A stretch of DNA of 64,000 bases from Zobellia laminariae (GTDB lineage: Bacteria; Bacteroidota; Bacteroidia; Flavobacteriales; Flavobacteriaceae): positions 290,283 through 354,282 of the forward strand of contig NZ_RCNS01000001.1 of NCBI RefSeq assembly GCF_009725995.1, given 5' to 3'. Made by a program: the position numbers and the translations under genes. Position 1 is the first letter of the stretch. Each line of letters begins with the position of its first letter. Shown here in pieces: positions 8,109 through 17,654 of the stretch. The notes beneath the pieces were generated by a model. It was not told the origin of the DNA, did not search any database, and worked only from the letters and a program-made list of their open reading frames with translations.

Positions 8109-8945
8109 CTAAAATACATATTTTACTGCAACCCAATTATTCTTTTGCAGATTTTTTTCAAACTTTAACCCTGCCTTTAGACATGTTTCTGAAATTAAGG
8201 GAATATCTTCTTCATAAAAACCGCTTAAGAAAAGGGTTCCATTTTCCTTTAAATTATCAGCATAAACAGAAATATCCGCTAACAGAATATTTCTATTGAT
8301 ATTTGCTAAAATGATATCATACTTGCGGTTTCCCAATAATGAAGAATCACCTTCAAAGACAGAGATATGTTCACAATTATTTCGTTCTACATTCTCTTTA
8401 GCATTGAGGTAACACCAATTATCAATATCAATAGCATCTATATGATTAGCATGTTTCATGGCAGCTAGAATAGCCAAAACTCCCGTACCACTTCCCATAT
8501 CCAAAACATCTTTTCCTTCAAAATTATTTTCAAGAATAAACTGAAGCATCATGTGGGTAGTCTCGTGATGTCCTGTTCCAAAGCTCATTTTTGGCTCAAT
8601 AACAATATCATATTGCACATTGGGCTTCTCATGAAAGGGAGCACGAACCACACATTGGTCCGCTACCTGAATAGCTTCAAAGTTCTGTTCCCAAGTGGCA
8701 TTCCAGTTTTCTTGTTCTATTTCTTTTAACTCAAAACTGACCTTGAACAGTTCACTATCCAAAATTTCTACTGTTTCAAGAATATTCTCGTTCCAGTCAT
8801 TCTTCTGAATATAAGCCAATACACCGTCTTCACTTTCAAGAAAACTCTCAAAACCAACCTCTCCAAGCTCGGCAATTAAAATATCCGACCCAGGTTGTAA
8901 TGGGGTTACGGAGAAATTGTATTCAATATAAATAGTATTGGACAT
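8109..8945 (-). CDS. prmA: ribosomal protein L11 methyltransferase
   Basis: A 278-aa class I SAM-dependent methyltransferase that trimethylates ribosomal protein L11. The motifs are in order: IEPKMSFGTGHHETT (substrate-loop signature of PrmA), VLDMGSGTGVLAI (SAM-binding glycine loop), and IILANINRNILL (the N-P-P-Y-like motif as A-N-I-N). The N-terminal 100 residues form the L11-recognition domain. ATG start, no signal. It precedes clpS on the same strand and follows tpiA after about 160 bases, a frequent order in Bacteroidota. Confidence 0.95.
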   Translation of the reverse strand: MSNTIYIEYNFSVTPLQPGSDILIAELGEVGFESFLESEDGVLAYIQKNDWNENILETVEILDSELFKVSFELKEIEQENWNATWEQNFEAIQVADQCVVRAPFHEKPNVQYDIVIEPKMSFGTGHHETTHMMLQFILENNFEGKDVLDMGSGTGVLAILAAMKHANHIDAIDIDNWCYLNAKENVERNNCEHISVFEGDSSLLGNRKYDIILANINRNILLADISVYADNLKENGTLFLSGFYEEDIPLISETCLKAGLKFEKNLQKNNWVAVKYVF

Positions 8946-9105
8946 TTTACTGTTTTTTGACGGGTTGTTGGTCGGGCTTACCTTCCATTACTTACAAAAC
9001 CCCTAATAGGTTTTCTTTACTTTTCTACTTGTATTTTTATTGTCAAATGAATAACCCTTTCCATAAACTGGGAAAGGGCTATCAAAATAACATTGCAATC
9101 TAAAT

Positions 9106-9855
9106 TTAGATAGCTTTTATAATGGCAACAAAATCATCTGCAACCAAAGCGGCTCCACCAATAAGACCACCGTCTACATCTGGCTTACCAAAAATTTCTC
9201 CTGCGTTACCAGGTTTTACACTACCTCCGTAAAGGATAGAAACATTGTTCGCTATAGTTGCGTCATAAGCCTCTGTAATTGTCTTACGGATAAAAGCGTG
9301 CATTTCTTGTGCTTGATCCGCTGAAGCGGTTTCACCAGTTCCAATGGCCCATACGGGCTCATAAGCCAATACTATTTTACTCCAAGCAGATGCTTCCAAA
9401 GAGAAAAGTGCATTTTTAAGTTGACTTTCAACTACCTTAAAATGATTATCAGATTTTCTATCTTCTAATTCTTCACCAAAACAAAACATTACACGAATGT
9501 TTTTATCTAAAGCTGTAACCACTTTTTTAGCCAATATCTCATCAGTTTCTCCAAAGTAAGCTCTTCTTTCTGAGTGACCAATAATTGCAGTATCCACACC
9601 AATACTCAACAACATATCTGCTGAAATCTCACCTGTATACGCTCCGCTTTCAGCAAAATGCATATTCTGAGCAATAACTTCTATAACCGAAGACTCTAAA
9701 GTTCTTACAGCAGAAGCCAAGTTTACATATGTTGGTGCAACCATAACCTCAGCTTGAGTATCTGGCAACTTAGCTGCCAACTCAGTTAATAATGCTTCCG
9801 TTTCAGGTAAATTTTTATTCATTTTCCAGTTTCCTGCAACAATTTTGCTTCTCAT
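9106..9855 (-). CDS. tpiA: triosephosphate isomerase
   Basis: A 249-aa glycolytic enzyme interconverting dihydroxyacetone phosphate and glyceraldehyde 3-phosphate. The ATG at 9855 gives MRSKIVAGNWKMN, with the active-site Lys in GNWKMN; a TTG two codons earlier is an unlikely start. Other catalytic segments are IIGHSERR (His), VLAYEPVWAIGTG (Glu and the mobile loop) and ILYGGSV (phosphate loop). Length is normal. It lies 57 bases downstream of the DoxX/MauE-like gene on the same strand, likely in one operon. Confidence 0.98.
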   Translation of the reverse strand: MRSKIVAGNWKMNKNLPETEALLTELAAKLPDTQAEVMVAPTYVNLASAVRTLESSVIEVIAQNMHFAESGAYTGEISADMLLSIGVDTAIIGHSERRAYFGETDEILAKKVVTALDKNIRVMFCFGEELEDRKSDNHFKVVESQLKNALFSLEASAWSKIVLAYEPVWAIGTGETASADQAQEMHAFIRKTITEAYDATIANNVSILYGGSVKPGNAGEIFGKPDVDGGLIGGAALVADDFVAIIKAI

Positions 9856-9912
9856 TTTCAAAGTGTTTAGTGTTATTGTATAGGGTTCAATTTAAAATCA
9901 TCAACTTAAAAA

Positions 9913-11010
9913 TCAATCAAAAGTCAAATCATCCAAATCATTATAATGTACTTTTTGTTTTATAGTTCCTTTTTCCAAAACCAGTGCTCCGGGATTGGAA
10001 CGAACAATAGTCTTTAAGGCCGTTTCATCCGTAAAGTAAAAATCAAAATTTAATCTATAGGATTTCTTTAAGGCACTTGTTTGTTCATCATTAGATGCAG
10101 ACATACCAATTACCTTATAGCCCTTTTTGATAGCTTTGTCCGTTACTTTTTTAACCTCAGAATACACATCTTTGTTGGTTTTCATAAGATCGTATGCTAT
10201 TATCATAAGTAATTTAGGTTCTTGTAAAAGCGTATCTGCCATGTTGATTTTGTCCATCTCTATGGTAAAATCATGAATAGGTGGTTCGTAGCCTTTCTGC
10301 ACTTCCGTAGTTTCTACATCAATAAATTCACCATCAACCTGAGGATAATCTCCTTGGGTAACGATAACTTTGTCATTACCGTCTACATTGAATCGCCAAG
10401 CGTAATCGTAAATAGGCTTGGGTGCATCATCTGGTACGCTCATACCTTCAGTAATGTTCGCCCCAATTTTGTAGGGTCTAAAATCTATAACCGGTAGGTG
10501 GTTTAACACATAATTGCAATACCCAACACAAAGCACCAACGCAACTAGAGTTGCAATTCTTTTTGCATTAGCTCCAAAAATAGGCGTAATGTATTGCTTG
10601 CCTTTAAAAAGGATAATTATAAACACCAGAAGAACAATATCTTTTGTGAATGACTCCCAAGGGGTAAGTTTTATAGCATCTCCAAAGCAACCGCAATCCG
10701 TAACTTTATTATAGTATGCAGAATAAAAGGTTAAGAAAGTGAACCCTACTATCATTAGCAGCAGGCTCCATACGGTAAATTTTACCCTAAAACCTACTAA
10801 AAGCATCACTCCTAAAAGGACCTCTAGAATTACTACAAAAATAGAAATAGCTAAAGCGTGGGGCTCAAAAAATGGAAGATCAAGAACTCCCGGACTAAAA
10901 TATTCTTCTAACTTAAAAGAAAAACCAACGGGATCATTCAGTTTTATAAAACCACTGATGATAAAAAGTATACCTACAAAAACTCGGCTAATGCCAACAA
11001 GATATTTCAT
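9913..11010 (-). CDS. BT_3928-family membrane protein (DoxX/MauE-like plus thioredoxin-like)
   Basis: A 365-aa membrane protein typical of Bacteroidota. The N-terminal 150 residues contain four helices and resemble MauE/DoxX; VTDCGCFGDAIKLTPW around residues 106-121 carries the paired Cys seen in MauE-like proteins. The C-terminal half (about 230-365) looks like a thioredoxin fold but has no CxxC, so it is probably not itself a disulfide oxidoreductase of the usual type. It sits one base after the DUF1599 gene and upstream of tpiA, so the three are probably one transcript. A role in envelope redox chemistry is plausible but unproven. Confidence 0.8.
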   Translation of the reverse strand: MKYLVGISRVFVGILFIISGFIKLNDPVGFSFKLEEYFSPGVLDLPFFEPHALAISIFVVILEVLLGVMLLVGFRVKFTVWSLLLMIVGFTFLTFYSAYYNKVTDCGCFGDAIKLTPWESFTKDIVLLVFIIILFKGKQYITPIFGANAKRIATLVALVLCVGYCNYVLNHLPVIDFRPYKIGANITEGMSVPDDAPKPIYDYAWRFNVDGNDKVIVTQGDYPQVDGEFIDVETTEVQKGYEPPIHDFTIEMDKINMADTLLQEPKLLMIIAYDLMKTNKDVYSEVKKVTDKAIKKGYKVIGMSASNDEQTSALKKSYRLNFDFYFTDETALKTIVRSNPGALVLEKGTIKQKVHYNDLDDLTFD

Positions 11011-11011
11011 A

Positions 11012-11560
11012 TTAGGATTTTGAATTTACACCGAGATGAATCATGGCAAAAACCGCATAATTAACCATATCCTGATAATTTGCGTCAATACCTTCACTCA
11101 CTAAAGTTTTACCTTTATTATCTTCTATCTGCTTAACCCGTAAAAGCTTTTGTAAAATAAGATCTGTTAAAGAACTTACTCGCATATCGCGCCAAGCCTC
11201 TCCATAATCATGGTTTTTATTTTCCATGAGCGTTTTTGTGGTCGTAGCATGTTTATCAAAAAGTTCCACTGCCTGAGCCACAGAAAGGTCTGGCTGATCA
11301 GCCACTCCTTTTTCTAACTGAATAAGTGCCATTATGGAGTAATTGATAATTCCAATAAATTCAGAACGTTCCCCTTCATCTACCTTACGCACCTCATTTT
11401 CCTGCAAACTTCGGATGCGTTGCGCTTTAATAAAAATTTGGTCCGTTAATGAAGGAAGTCGTAAAATACGCCAAGCACTACCGTAGTCCTTCATTTTTTT
11501 TTCAAAGAGGTCTCTACAGGTTTTTATTACCTCATCATATTGTTCGGATGTCTTCTGCAT
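11012..11560 (-). CDS. DUF1599-domain protein
   Basis: A 182-aa soluble protein made of two related halves. Each half carries the same signature: KDYGSAWRILR near residue 25 and HDYGEAWRDMR near residue 118, each followed by SLTD and a helix, and each half ends in a motif of the form NYSIMALIQL or NYAVFAMIHL. This is the tandem pattern of DUF1599. Function is unknown. The acidic and Asp-Tyr-Gly residues suggest a nucleotide- or metal-binding helical fold, but that is inference. It starts a likely operon with the BT_3928-like gene and tpiA, and is divergent from folP. Confidence 0.88.
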   Translation of the reverse strand: MQKTSEQYDEVIKTCRDLFEKKMKDYGSAWRILRLPSLTDQIFIKAQRIRSLQENEVRKVDEGERSEFIGIINYSIMALIQLEKGVADQPDLSVAQAVELFDKHATTTKTLMENKNHDYGEAWRDMRVSSLTDLILQKLLRVKQIEDNKGKTLVSEGIDANYQDMVNYAVFAMIHLGVNSKS

Positions 11561-11666
11561 GGCTATCCCTTCTAATTTGCGTAAATTTCACTCAAAATTC
11601 TGAATTGCTCAAAGTTCGTGTTTTAAACTTGGTTAATCAAGTGATACGGCTTCAACTTTATCACAT

Positions 11667-12494
11667 ATGACTCTAAATTGTAAAGGCCGCCTTATAGACC
11701 TATCCACATCAAAAGTGATGGGTATTTTAAACTGCACACCAGACTCTTTTTACGACGGCGGAAAATATCTAAATGATAACGCCATTTTAAAGCAGACTGA
11801 AAAAATGTTGAACGATGGCGCCACCTTTATTGACGTTGGAGGCTACAGTTCTAGACCCGGGGCCAACCATGTTACGGAAGAAGAAGAAATGAAACGCATG
11901 CTTCCGTTAACAGAACTACTGCTTAAACAATTTCCTGAAATTATACTATCTATAGATACCTTCAGAAGCACTGTTGCATCTGGCTGTCTTGATGCAGGTG
12001 CTGCTATTATAAATGATATTTCTGCAGGAAAATTAGACGATAATATGTTGCCTACAGTGGCCAAGCATCATGTACCCTACATTATGATGCACATGAAAGG
12101 AACGCCACAAAACATGCAACAACAAACTAATTATGACAACCTTTTAGTTGACATCATTAAATATTTCTCTGAACGAATTGCAACTGCAAAAGCCTTAGGT
12201 ATGGTTGATATTATTGTAGACCCAGGGTTTGGATTTGCCAAGACCTTAGAGCAGAATTATGAAATTCTACAAAAACTGAACCTTTTTCAAAATTTAGAAC
12301 ACCCTATACTAGTTGGTATTAGCAGAAAATCCATGATTTATAAAGTGCTGAAAACCGATGCAAAAAGTGCACTTAACGGCACCACAGCCCTCAATATGGC
12401 CGCATTAATGAATGGTGCCAATATTTTAAGGGTTCATGACGTTAAAGAAGCATATGAATGTGTTAAACTTGCAGAAGAATTAATGCCTTGTTAA
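11667..12494 (+). CDS. folP: dihydropteroate synthase
   Basis: A 275-aa folate enzyme that condenses p-aminobenzoate with dihydropterin pyrophosphate; target of sulfonamides. Motifs: MGILNCTPDSFYDGG (residues about 18-32), GGYSSRPGA (pABA loop), SIDTFRS, DPGFGFAKTLEQN and GISRKS near the end. The TIM-barrel length is normal. ATG start, 106 bases from the divergent DUF1599 gene. cdaA follows 41 bases later on the same strand. folE lies in the window but about 22 kb away. Confidence 0.97.
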   Translation: MTLNCKGRLIDLSTSKVMGILNCTPDSFYDGGKYLNDNAILKQTEKMLNDGATFIDVGGYSSRPGANHVTEEEEMKRMLPLTELLLKQFPEIILSIDTFRSTVASGCLDAGAAIINDISAGKLDDNMLPTVAKHHVPYIMMHMKGTPQNMQQQTNYDNLLVDIIKYFSERIATAKALGMVDIIVDPGFGFAKTLEQNYEILQKLNLFQNLEHPILVGISRKSMIYKVLKTDAKSALNGTTALNMAALMNGANILRVHDVKEAYECVKLAEELMPC

Positions 12495-12535
12495 AAGTGT
12501 ATGGATTTCATTAATTTTACAAAAACGTCTCCACA

Positions 12536-13324
12536 TTGGATTTTCTGAATTTTCTTGAATTTAAGATTACCGATATACTAGATATTATTCTGGTAGCTAT
12601 ACTCTTGTACTACATCTACAAATTGGTACGAGGCTCTGTTGCTATTAATATTTTTCTTGGTATCGTAATCGTTTGGGGATTCTGGAAACTGACCGAGCTA
12701 TTGGGCATGGAAATGATCAGTAGTCTTGTAGGTGCGTTTATGCAAGTAGGACTTATTGCTCTTATTATTGTTTTTCAGCAAGAGATCAGAAAATTTCTTT
12801 TAATGGTGGGTTCTACCAATTTTGCCAACAAAAGAAACTTCATTAAACATTTCAAATTCTTAAGACAAGATGGTGCAACCGTAAGCATGGATGTGGATTC
12901 TATTATTGAAGCATGTAAAAAAATGAGCTCTACAAAAACGGGCGCATTAATTGTTTTAGAAAGAAACAACTCTTTAGACTTTATAAAATCATCCGGAGAC
13001 AAAATGCATTGTGAGGTTAACACCCCTATTTTAGAGAGCATTTTTTACAAAAACAGCACATTACACGATGGCGCAGCCATAATAGAAAACAATTATATTG
13101 TTGCCACCAGAGCAATTTTACCAGTTTCCAATGAACGTAATATTCCATTGCGTTTTGGACTTCGTCATAGAGCCGCTGTAGGTGTTTCTGAAAAAACAGA
13201 TGCTCTTGCCCTAGTAGTTAGTGAAGAGACTGGAAATATCTCGTATATCAGAAATGGAAAGTTTGTTGATTTTGGAAATATGGATGAATTAACTGCCATA
13301 ATAAAAGAAGACCTAATAGCTTAA
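12536..13324 (+). CDS. cdaA: diadenylate cyclase, c-di-AMP synthase
   Basis: A 262-aa membrane-anchored diadenylate cyclase that makes c-di-AMP from two ATP. The start is TTG at 12536; no in-frame ATG exists nearby and the N-terminus DFLNFLEFKITDIL fits the family. Three helices occupy residues 10-80. The DAC domain follows, with the active-site LHDGAAII near 177 and GLRHRAAVGVSE near 205 (the DGA and RHR motifs). Together with folP it forms the usual Bacteroidota pair. Its stop overlaps the convergent ABC gene by four bases. Confidence 0.95.
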   Translation: MDFLNFLEFKITDILDIILVAILLYYIYKLVRGSVAINIFLGIVIVWGFWKLTELLGMEMISSLVGAFMQVGLIALIIVFQQEIRKFLLMVGSTNFANKRNFIKHFKFLRQDGATVSMDVDSIIEACKKMSSTKTGALIVLERNNSLDFIKSSGDKMHCEVNTPILESIFYKNSTLHDGAAIIENNYIVATRAILPVSNERNIPLRFGLRHRAAVGVSEKTDALALVVSEETGNISYIRNGKFVDFGNMDELTAIIKEDLIA

Positions 13325-15087
13325 GCTACTTCTTCTGAAAGAAACTGAGCTTCGTAAAGACCACTATAATAACCTCCTTTTTTCAACAACTCTTTATGAG
13401 TTCCCGTTTCAACAATTTTACCTGCATCCATTACAATTATCTTGTCGGCTTTCTTAATTGTGGCTAAACGGTGTGCAATAATTATAGAAGTTCTTCCTTC
13501 GGTTATTTTCTCTGTAGCTCTCTGTATCAACTGCTCAGAATAGGTATCTACGGATGACGTAGCTTCATCTAAAACTAAAATACTTGGATTGCTTACATAA
13601 GCCCGTAAAAATGCAATCAGTTGGCGTTGGCCACTAGACAACATTGTTCCTCTTTCTTTTACGTTATATTGATATCCGCCAGGAAGACTGCTTATGAACT
13701 CATCCACTCCAATTTGCTTGGCAGCATCTTCAATAAGCTCGTGAGTTATATCCGAATTTTTTAAAGAAATATTATTTTCTATAGTATCCGCAAAAAGGAA
13801 AACATCTTGGAGTACAACAGCTATCTGAGATCGAAGCGAAACCAAACTAAAGTCTTTGATATCAACATCATCAACTAGAATAGAGCCCGAATTAATCTCA
13901 TAAAAGCGGTTTAATAAATTAATTATGGTAGATTTTCCTGCTCCGGTAGCTCCTACAATAGCAACGGTTTCCCCTGCTTTTACTTCAAAAGAAATACCGT
14001 GCAACACTTCTTCCTCTTCTAAATATCCAAAGTGTACATCATTGAATTTTATATCTCCTCGTACATCTTCTTTAACCACAGTACCCAAGTCTTGTATATT
14101 ACTCTGAGTATCCAAAATTTTAAAAACTCTATTAGCGGCTACCATTCCCATTTGTAGCGTATTGAACTTATCCGCAATTTGTCTTAAAGGACGAAAAAGC
14201 ATATCTATCAACAAGATGAATGCAAACAGCGTACCTAGTTCTTCCTTAGAAAGATTGGATACATTTTGAAGTCCACCGTACCATACGATAAGACCAACTG
14301 CTATAGAAGAAGAAATTTCTGCGATCGGAAAGAAAATGGAATTGTACCAAACTGTTTTTAACCAAGCATTTTGATGCTTTTCATTGATAACCCTAAATTT
14401 TTCACTTTCAATCTTTTCACGCGTAAACAACTGTACGATTTTCATACCTGTTAAACGTTCTTGCACAAAAGAATTGAGATTGGAAACCTGTGTTCTAACC
14501 TCAGCAAAAGCAACTTTCATTGCCTTTTGAAATAAACGTGTTGCGTAAAGAATTAACGGCAGTATGGCAAAAACAATCAGTGCCAAACGCCAGTTCATTA
14601 TTAGCATTACCACAGCGGCAACCAACATTTTCAACAAATCGGCAACAATAACAAAAAAGCCTTGACTAAAAATTTCACCAATACGCTGCATATCCGCAAC
14701 CGCACGAGTTACCAGTACTCCAAGAGAAGAACTGTCAAAATATTTCATTCTAAAGCCCAACATGTGTTTAAACAAGTTGATCCTAATATCTTTTATTACT
14801 GACTCCCCCAACCAGTTGGCATAGTAATTAAATGAAAGTTGACTAATAACCTGCCCTAGGAGAACACCGGCCATTGCAAGGGTCAGAATCAATAACTTTT
14901 CTTCATCACCCACTTTAATGGCGTCATCAATAATTCTTTGAACTATTATAGGAGTCATTACGGCAAATCCGGATAGCAGAATAGCCGCTAGAGCAACACC
15001 ATAAAAGGTTGCGCGATATGGACGCGTATGCGCCAATAAGCGTTTAAACAGCCGCATATCAAATGCTTTTCCAGAATCTTTATCCAT
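13321..15087 (-). CDS. ABC exporter, MsbA-like (ATPase and permease fused)
   Basis: A 588-aa half-transporter that would act as a homodimer in the inner membrane. The N-terminal 330 residues hold six helices of a type I exporter. The ATPase has Walker A GATGAGKST near 378, signature LSSGQRQLIAFLRAY near 485 and Walker B ILVLDEATSSVD. The substrate (lipid, peptide or drug) cannot be told from sequence; an MsbA-like role is a generic inference. Its first eight bases overlap the end of truA on the same strand, indicating co-transcription, and its stop overlaps convergent cdaA. Confidence 0.92.
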   Translation of the reverse strand: MDKDSGKAFDMRLFKRLLAHTRPYRATFYGVALAAILLSGFAVMTPIIVQRIIDDAIKVGDEEKLLILTLAMAGVLLGQVISQLSFNYYANWLGESVIKDIRINLFKHMLGFRMKYFDSSSLGVLVTRAVADMQRIGEIFSQGFFVIVADLLKMLVAAVVMLIMNWRLALIVFAILPLILYATRLFQKAMKVAFAEVRTQVSNLNSFVQERLTGMKIVQLFTREKIESEKFRVINEKHQNAWLKTVWYNSIFFPIAEISSSIAVGLIVWYGGLQNVSNLSKEELGTLFAFILLIDMLFRPLRQIADKFNTLQMGMVAANRVFKILDTQSNIQDLGTVVKEDVRGDIKFNDVHFGYLEEEEVLHGISFEVKAGETVAIVGATGAGKSTIINLLNRFYEINSGSILVDDVDIKDFSLVSLRSQIAVVLQDVFLFADTIENNISLKNSDITHELIEDAAKQIGVDEFISSLPGGYQYNVKERGTMLSSGQRQLIAFLRAYVSNPSILVLDEATSSVDTYSEQLIQRATEKITEGRTSIIIAHRLATIKKADKIIVMDAGKIVETGTHKELLKKGGYYSGLYEAQFLSEEVA

Positions 15088-15832
15088 GTTTTTCCGTAAT
15101 CTTTTTGGGGTATAAAACAGAGGTCAAATATAGCCCTTTTGCCGGTACCGATGGGCCAGCCTTACTCCTGTTCTTGCTATTTATGATTGATTTAACATGG
15201 GCTGGCTCTGTTTTTCCTGTGCCCACTTCTAGCAACGTACCTACTACGGCACGCACCATATTTCTCAAAAAACGATCTGCGGTTATTGTAAAAACAAGCT
15301 TATCTCCTTTCACCTCCCAAATTGCTTTTTTAACATCACACAGATATGTCCTTACATCTGTATTAGACTTTGAAAAACATTCAAAATCTTTGAACTCCAA
15401 AAGCAATTCTGCCGCTTTATTCATTGCGGCAACATCCAAAGGGTGTTTTATGTAATGTGCAAAATCACCATAAAACGGATTTTTATCTTGCAACACCCAA
15501 TATTCATAGGTGCGTTCTTCTGCATCAAAACGCGCATGGGCATGTTCGTTTACAGCAAAAATATCCTGAACAGCAATAGCCTCTGGCAAAAGCGCATTCA
15601 ATCTATAAACGAATAACTGCACGTCCTTAATTTCATCAAAATTAAAATGGGCGAACATTTGCTTGGCATGAACTCCAGCATCAGTTCTACCAGCACCTAC
15701 CAAAGCAACAGGCTCTCTCAATAAGGTGAAAAATGCCTTTTCAAGAACTTCTTGCACGGTAATGGCATTAGGTTGGTTTTGCCAACCATGATAGTCTTTA
15801 CCTAAGTATGAAAATTCAATAAAATATCTCAA
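15080..15832 (-). CDS. truA: tRNA pseudouridine(38-40) synthase
   Basis: A 250-aa enzyme that isomerises uridines 38-40 in the anticodon arm. VGAGRTDAGVHAKQMFAHF near residues 45-63 contains the catalytic Asp in GRTDAG. MRAVVGTLLEVGTGK near the end is also typical. The start appears to be TTG at 15832, giving MRYFIEFSYLGKDYHGWQ after initiation. An in-frame stop lies four codons upstream, so no ATG can extend it. It is the first gene of a two-gene unit with the ABC exporter. Confidence 0.95.
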   Translation of the reverse strand: MRYFIEFSYLGKDYHGWQNQPNAITVQEVLEKAFFTLLREPVALVGAGRTDAGVHAKQMFAHFNFDEIKDVQLFVYRLNALLPEAIAVQDIFAVNEHAHARFDAEERTYEYWVLQDKNPFYGDFAHYIKHPLDVAAMNKAAELLLEFKDFECFSKSNTDVRTYLCDVKKAIWEVKGDKLVFTITADRFLRNMVRAVVGTLLEVGTGKTEPAHVKSIINSKNRSKAGPSVPAKGLYLTSVLYPKKITEKHG

Positions 15833-15945
15833 CCTAAACCTTTAATTTTGTGAACTTCAAAGATACTTCTCTTTGATTAAACAGAAGAAGGCTCATAAAA
15901 CTATTGATAAAGCCAAATCTAACCACATAACTTTTAGTTCAGTAC

Positions 15946-16446
15946 ATGACCAAAATTCTATTGCTTTCTGATACCCATTCGCATATGGATGATGCTATTT
16001 TAAAATATGCCCGTCAAGCGGATGAAATATGGCACGCTGGTGACATAGGTACTTTAGAAGTAACCGATGCTTTACAGAAAATTAAGCCATTGAGAGCAGT
16101 TCATGGAAATATTGATGACCACGTAATTCAAAAAGAATTTCCTCTTAACAACCGTTTTTTCTGCGAAGGTGTAGAAGTTTTTATGACTCATATTGGCGGA
16201 TACCCTCCAAAATACAATATCAGAACACGTGACATCATCAAGGCTAACCCCCCAAAAATATTCATCTCTGGACATTCTCATATTCTTAAAGTAATGATGG
16301 ATAAAAAACTGGGCGTCCTACATATGAACCCTGGTGCATGCGGAAAACACGGTTTTCACCAAATACGAACAATGCTCCGCTTTACTATAGAAGGAAAAGA
16401 AATAAAAGACCTAGAAGTTATAGAACTAGGGAAGCGCGGGGCTTAA
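15946..16446 (+). CDS. YfcE/MJ0936-type metallophosphoesterase
   Basis: A 166-aa cytoplasmic phosphodiesterase of the YfcE family. All metal-binding blocks are present: LLSDTHSH (residues 6-13), HAGDIG (about 30), AVHGNIDD (about 51), MTHIGGYPP (about 80) and ISGHSHI (about 107). The family binds two metals and hydrolyses phosphodiesters in vitro; natural substrates are unclear. It stands alone, divergent from truA, and is followed by a strong bidirectional hairpin. Nothing unusual in length. Confidence 0.92.
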   Translation: MTKILLLSDTHSHMDDAILKYARQADEIWHAGDIGTLEVTDALQKIKPLRAVHGNIDDHVIQKEFPLNNRFFCEGVEVFMTHIGGYPPKYNIRTRDIIKANPPKIFISGHSHILKVMMDKKLGVLHMNPGACGKHGFHQIRTMLRFTIEGKEIKDLEVIELGKRGA

Positions 16447-16452
16447 ATAAAA

Positions 16453-16483
16453 AAAACCTGCACTATTTTATAGTGCAGGTTTT
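16453..16483. terminator. bidirectional terminator
   Basis: AAACCTGCACTAT and ATAGTGCAGGTTT form a perfect 13-pair stem with a three-base loop, flanked by an A-run on the left and Ts on the right. It serves the phosphoesterase gene on + and the T9SS gene on the minus strand. Confidence 0.85.
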
Positions 16484-16505
16484 CAACTCTAAGGTTCCGA
16501 GGGTA

Positions 16506-17549
16506 TTAGTTTTTGATTAGTTTTAATGCTTTTTCACCTTTAGAAGTATTGATGCGCAAAATATAGATTCCCGCATCTAGATCACTGGTATCAACTACAT
16601 CATTATAATTTCCAGGCCTATGACTTTCTTTATTTTTTAAAGTTTTTATTTTTCTACCGTTAAGTGCGTATAAATCCACGGTAACATCATCATAGTCTTC
16701 AACGCTATATTCATGTTCAAAGGAATTGACGAATGGGTTTGGAGAGACTGTAAAAGCATTGAGGTCTTCCTCTTGGATATCATCACTTGCAATAGATACC
16801 TTTGTAATTAAATTGGTTTTATTAGCCACAACCCTAGCCCCTGTTTTAGTTTTAGTAGCCAATCTTGTTTTCCAATTACGGTCATACATCTGCAAATTCC
16901 ACTGATAATCCTCTCTAGGAGAAATATTTGTTGGGATTTTAACCCTAATAGCAATCTCATTTCTGGCTTCAATATCGTCAGTAGTACTTTCCGCGATTAC
17001 CTTACCACTTTTAGACAATAGTCTTGCTTGAAAAAAAGCTTTTCCTTCATACTTTTTTTCATATTCAAAAATAATTAGTTCACTCTGCCCTATACGAGCA
17101 CTATATGGCGGATCTATAGAAGTAAATACATTACTGGTTGGTGGCTTTGCTCCTCCTGTTACAACTACAGTGGCCCTATATAAATCTTCAGAAAGCTTCT
17201 TAGTCCAATTACTATTATACATTTGAACATGCCACCTATAACCACTACCCACAGGAATAGTTACAGAGGGGAATGGAAAATCGAATGCACCTGTTTTACT
17301 TTTTGTAACTGTTTTTTCCTGAAGCACTTTCCCTGAAGACGACAACAGTCTTACCTGAATATGAACTTTAACTGGAGTCTGCTTTTGGTAAGAAACAAAA
17401 ACAAGAGGAGCAGGACTGGGAGATTGAACAATTTCCGTATCAGCATACATAAACTTAACGGTGCCTTGATCGTAACTTTGCCCACTAACCGAAAAAATGG
17501 TAGTTATTAAAAAGATAGTTGTAAAAAGTAGTGTAATTTTTGTTCTCAT
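16506..17549 (-). CDS. T9SS cargo protein, two beta-sandwich repeats, type A sorting domain
   Basis: A 347-aa secreted protein. I chose the ATG at 17549, which gives the signal MRTKITLLFTTIFLITTIFSVSGQ; the frame upstream of it is not signal-like. Two related units of about 110 aa follow; each ends in a Trp-rich signature, WHVQMYNSNWTKKL in the first and WNLQMYDRNWKTRL in the second. The last 80 residues form a Por-type sorting domain (SVSPNPF-like start, DLYALNGRKIKTLKN, AGIYILRINTSKG) that directs export through T9SS. It lies 105 bases after a paralogue with nearly the same N- and C-termini. Function unknown; a surface carbohydrate role is possible. Confidence 0.85.
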   Translation of the reverse strand: MRTKITLLFTTIFLITTIFSVSGQSYDQGTVKFMYADTEIVQSPSPAPLVFVSYQKQTPVKVHIQVRLLSSSGKVLQEKTVTKSKTGAFDFPFPSVTIPVGSGYRWHVQMYNSNWTKKLSEDLYRATVVVTGGAKPPTSNVFTSIDPPYSARIGQSELIIFEYEKKYEGKAFFQARLLSKSGKVIAESTTDDIEARNEIAIRVKIPTNISPREDYQWNLQMYDRNWKTRLATKTKTGARVVANKTNLITKVSIASDDIQEEDLNAFTVSPNPFVNSFEHEYSVEDYDDVTVDLYALNGRKIKTLKNKESHRPGNYNDVVDTSDLDAGIYILRINTSKGEKALKLIKN

Positions 17550-17616
17550 AATTTCAATATTAGTGTTCTTAACTTTTGTTTGAATTAGATACAGGACGTA
17601 AACCTTGGATAAAGAA

Positions 17617-17642
17617 CCCGCTCCACCCCACAATGGAACGGG
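17617..17642 (-). terminator. possible terminator between the two T9SS genes
   Basis: CCCGCTCCA and TGGAACGGG can pair with one mismatch around an eight-base loop. The minus-strand side is followed by TTCTTTA, a weak T-tract. It may end or attenuate transcription after the upstream paralogue. Confidence 0.35.
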
Positions 17643-17654
17643 AACTTTCAAAAT

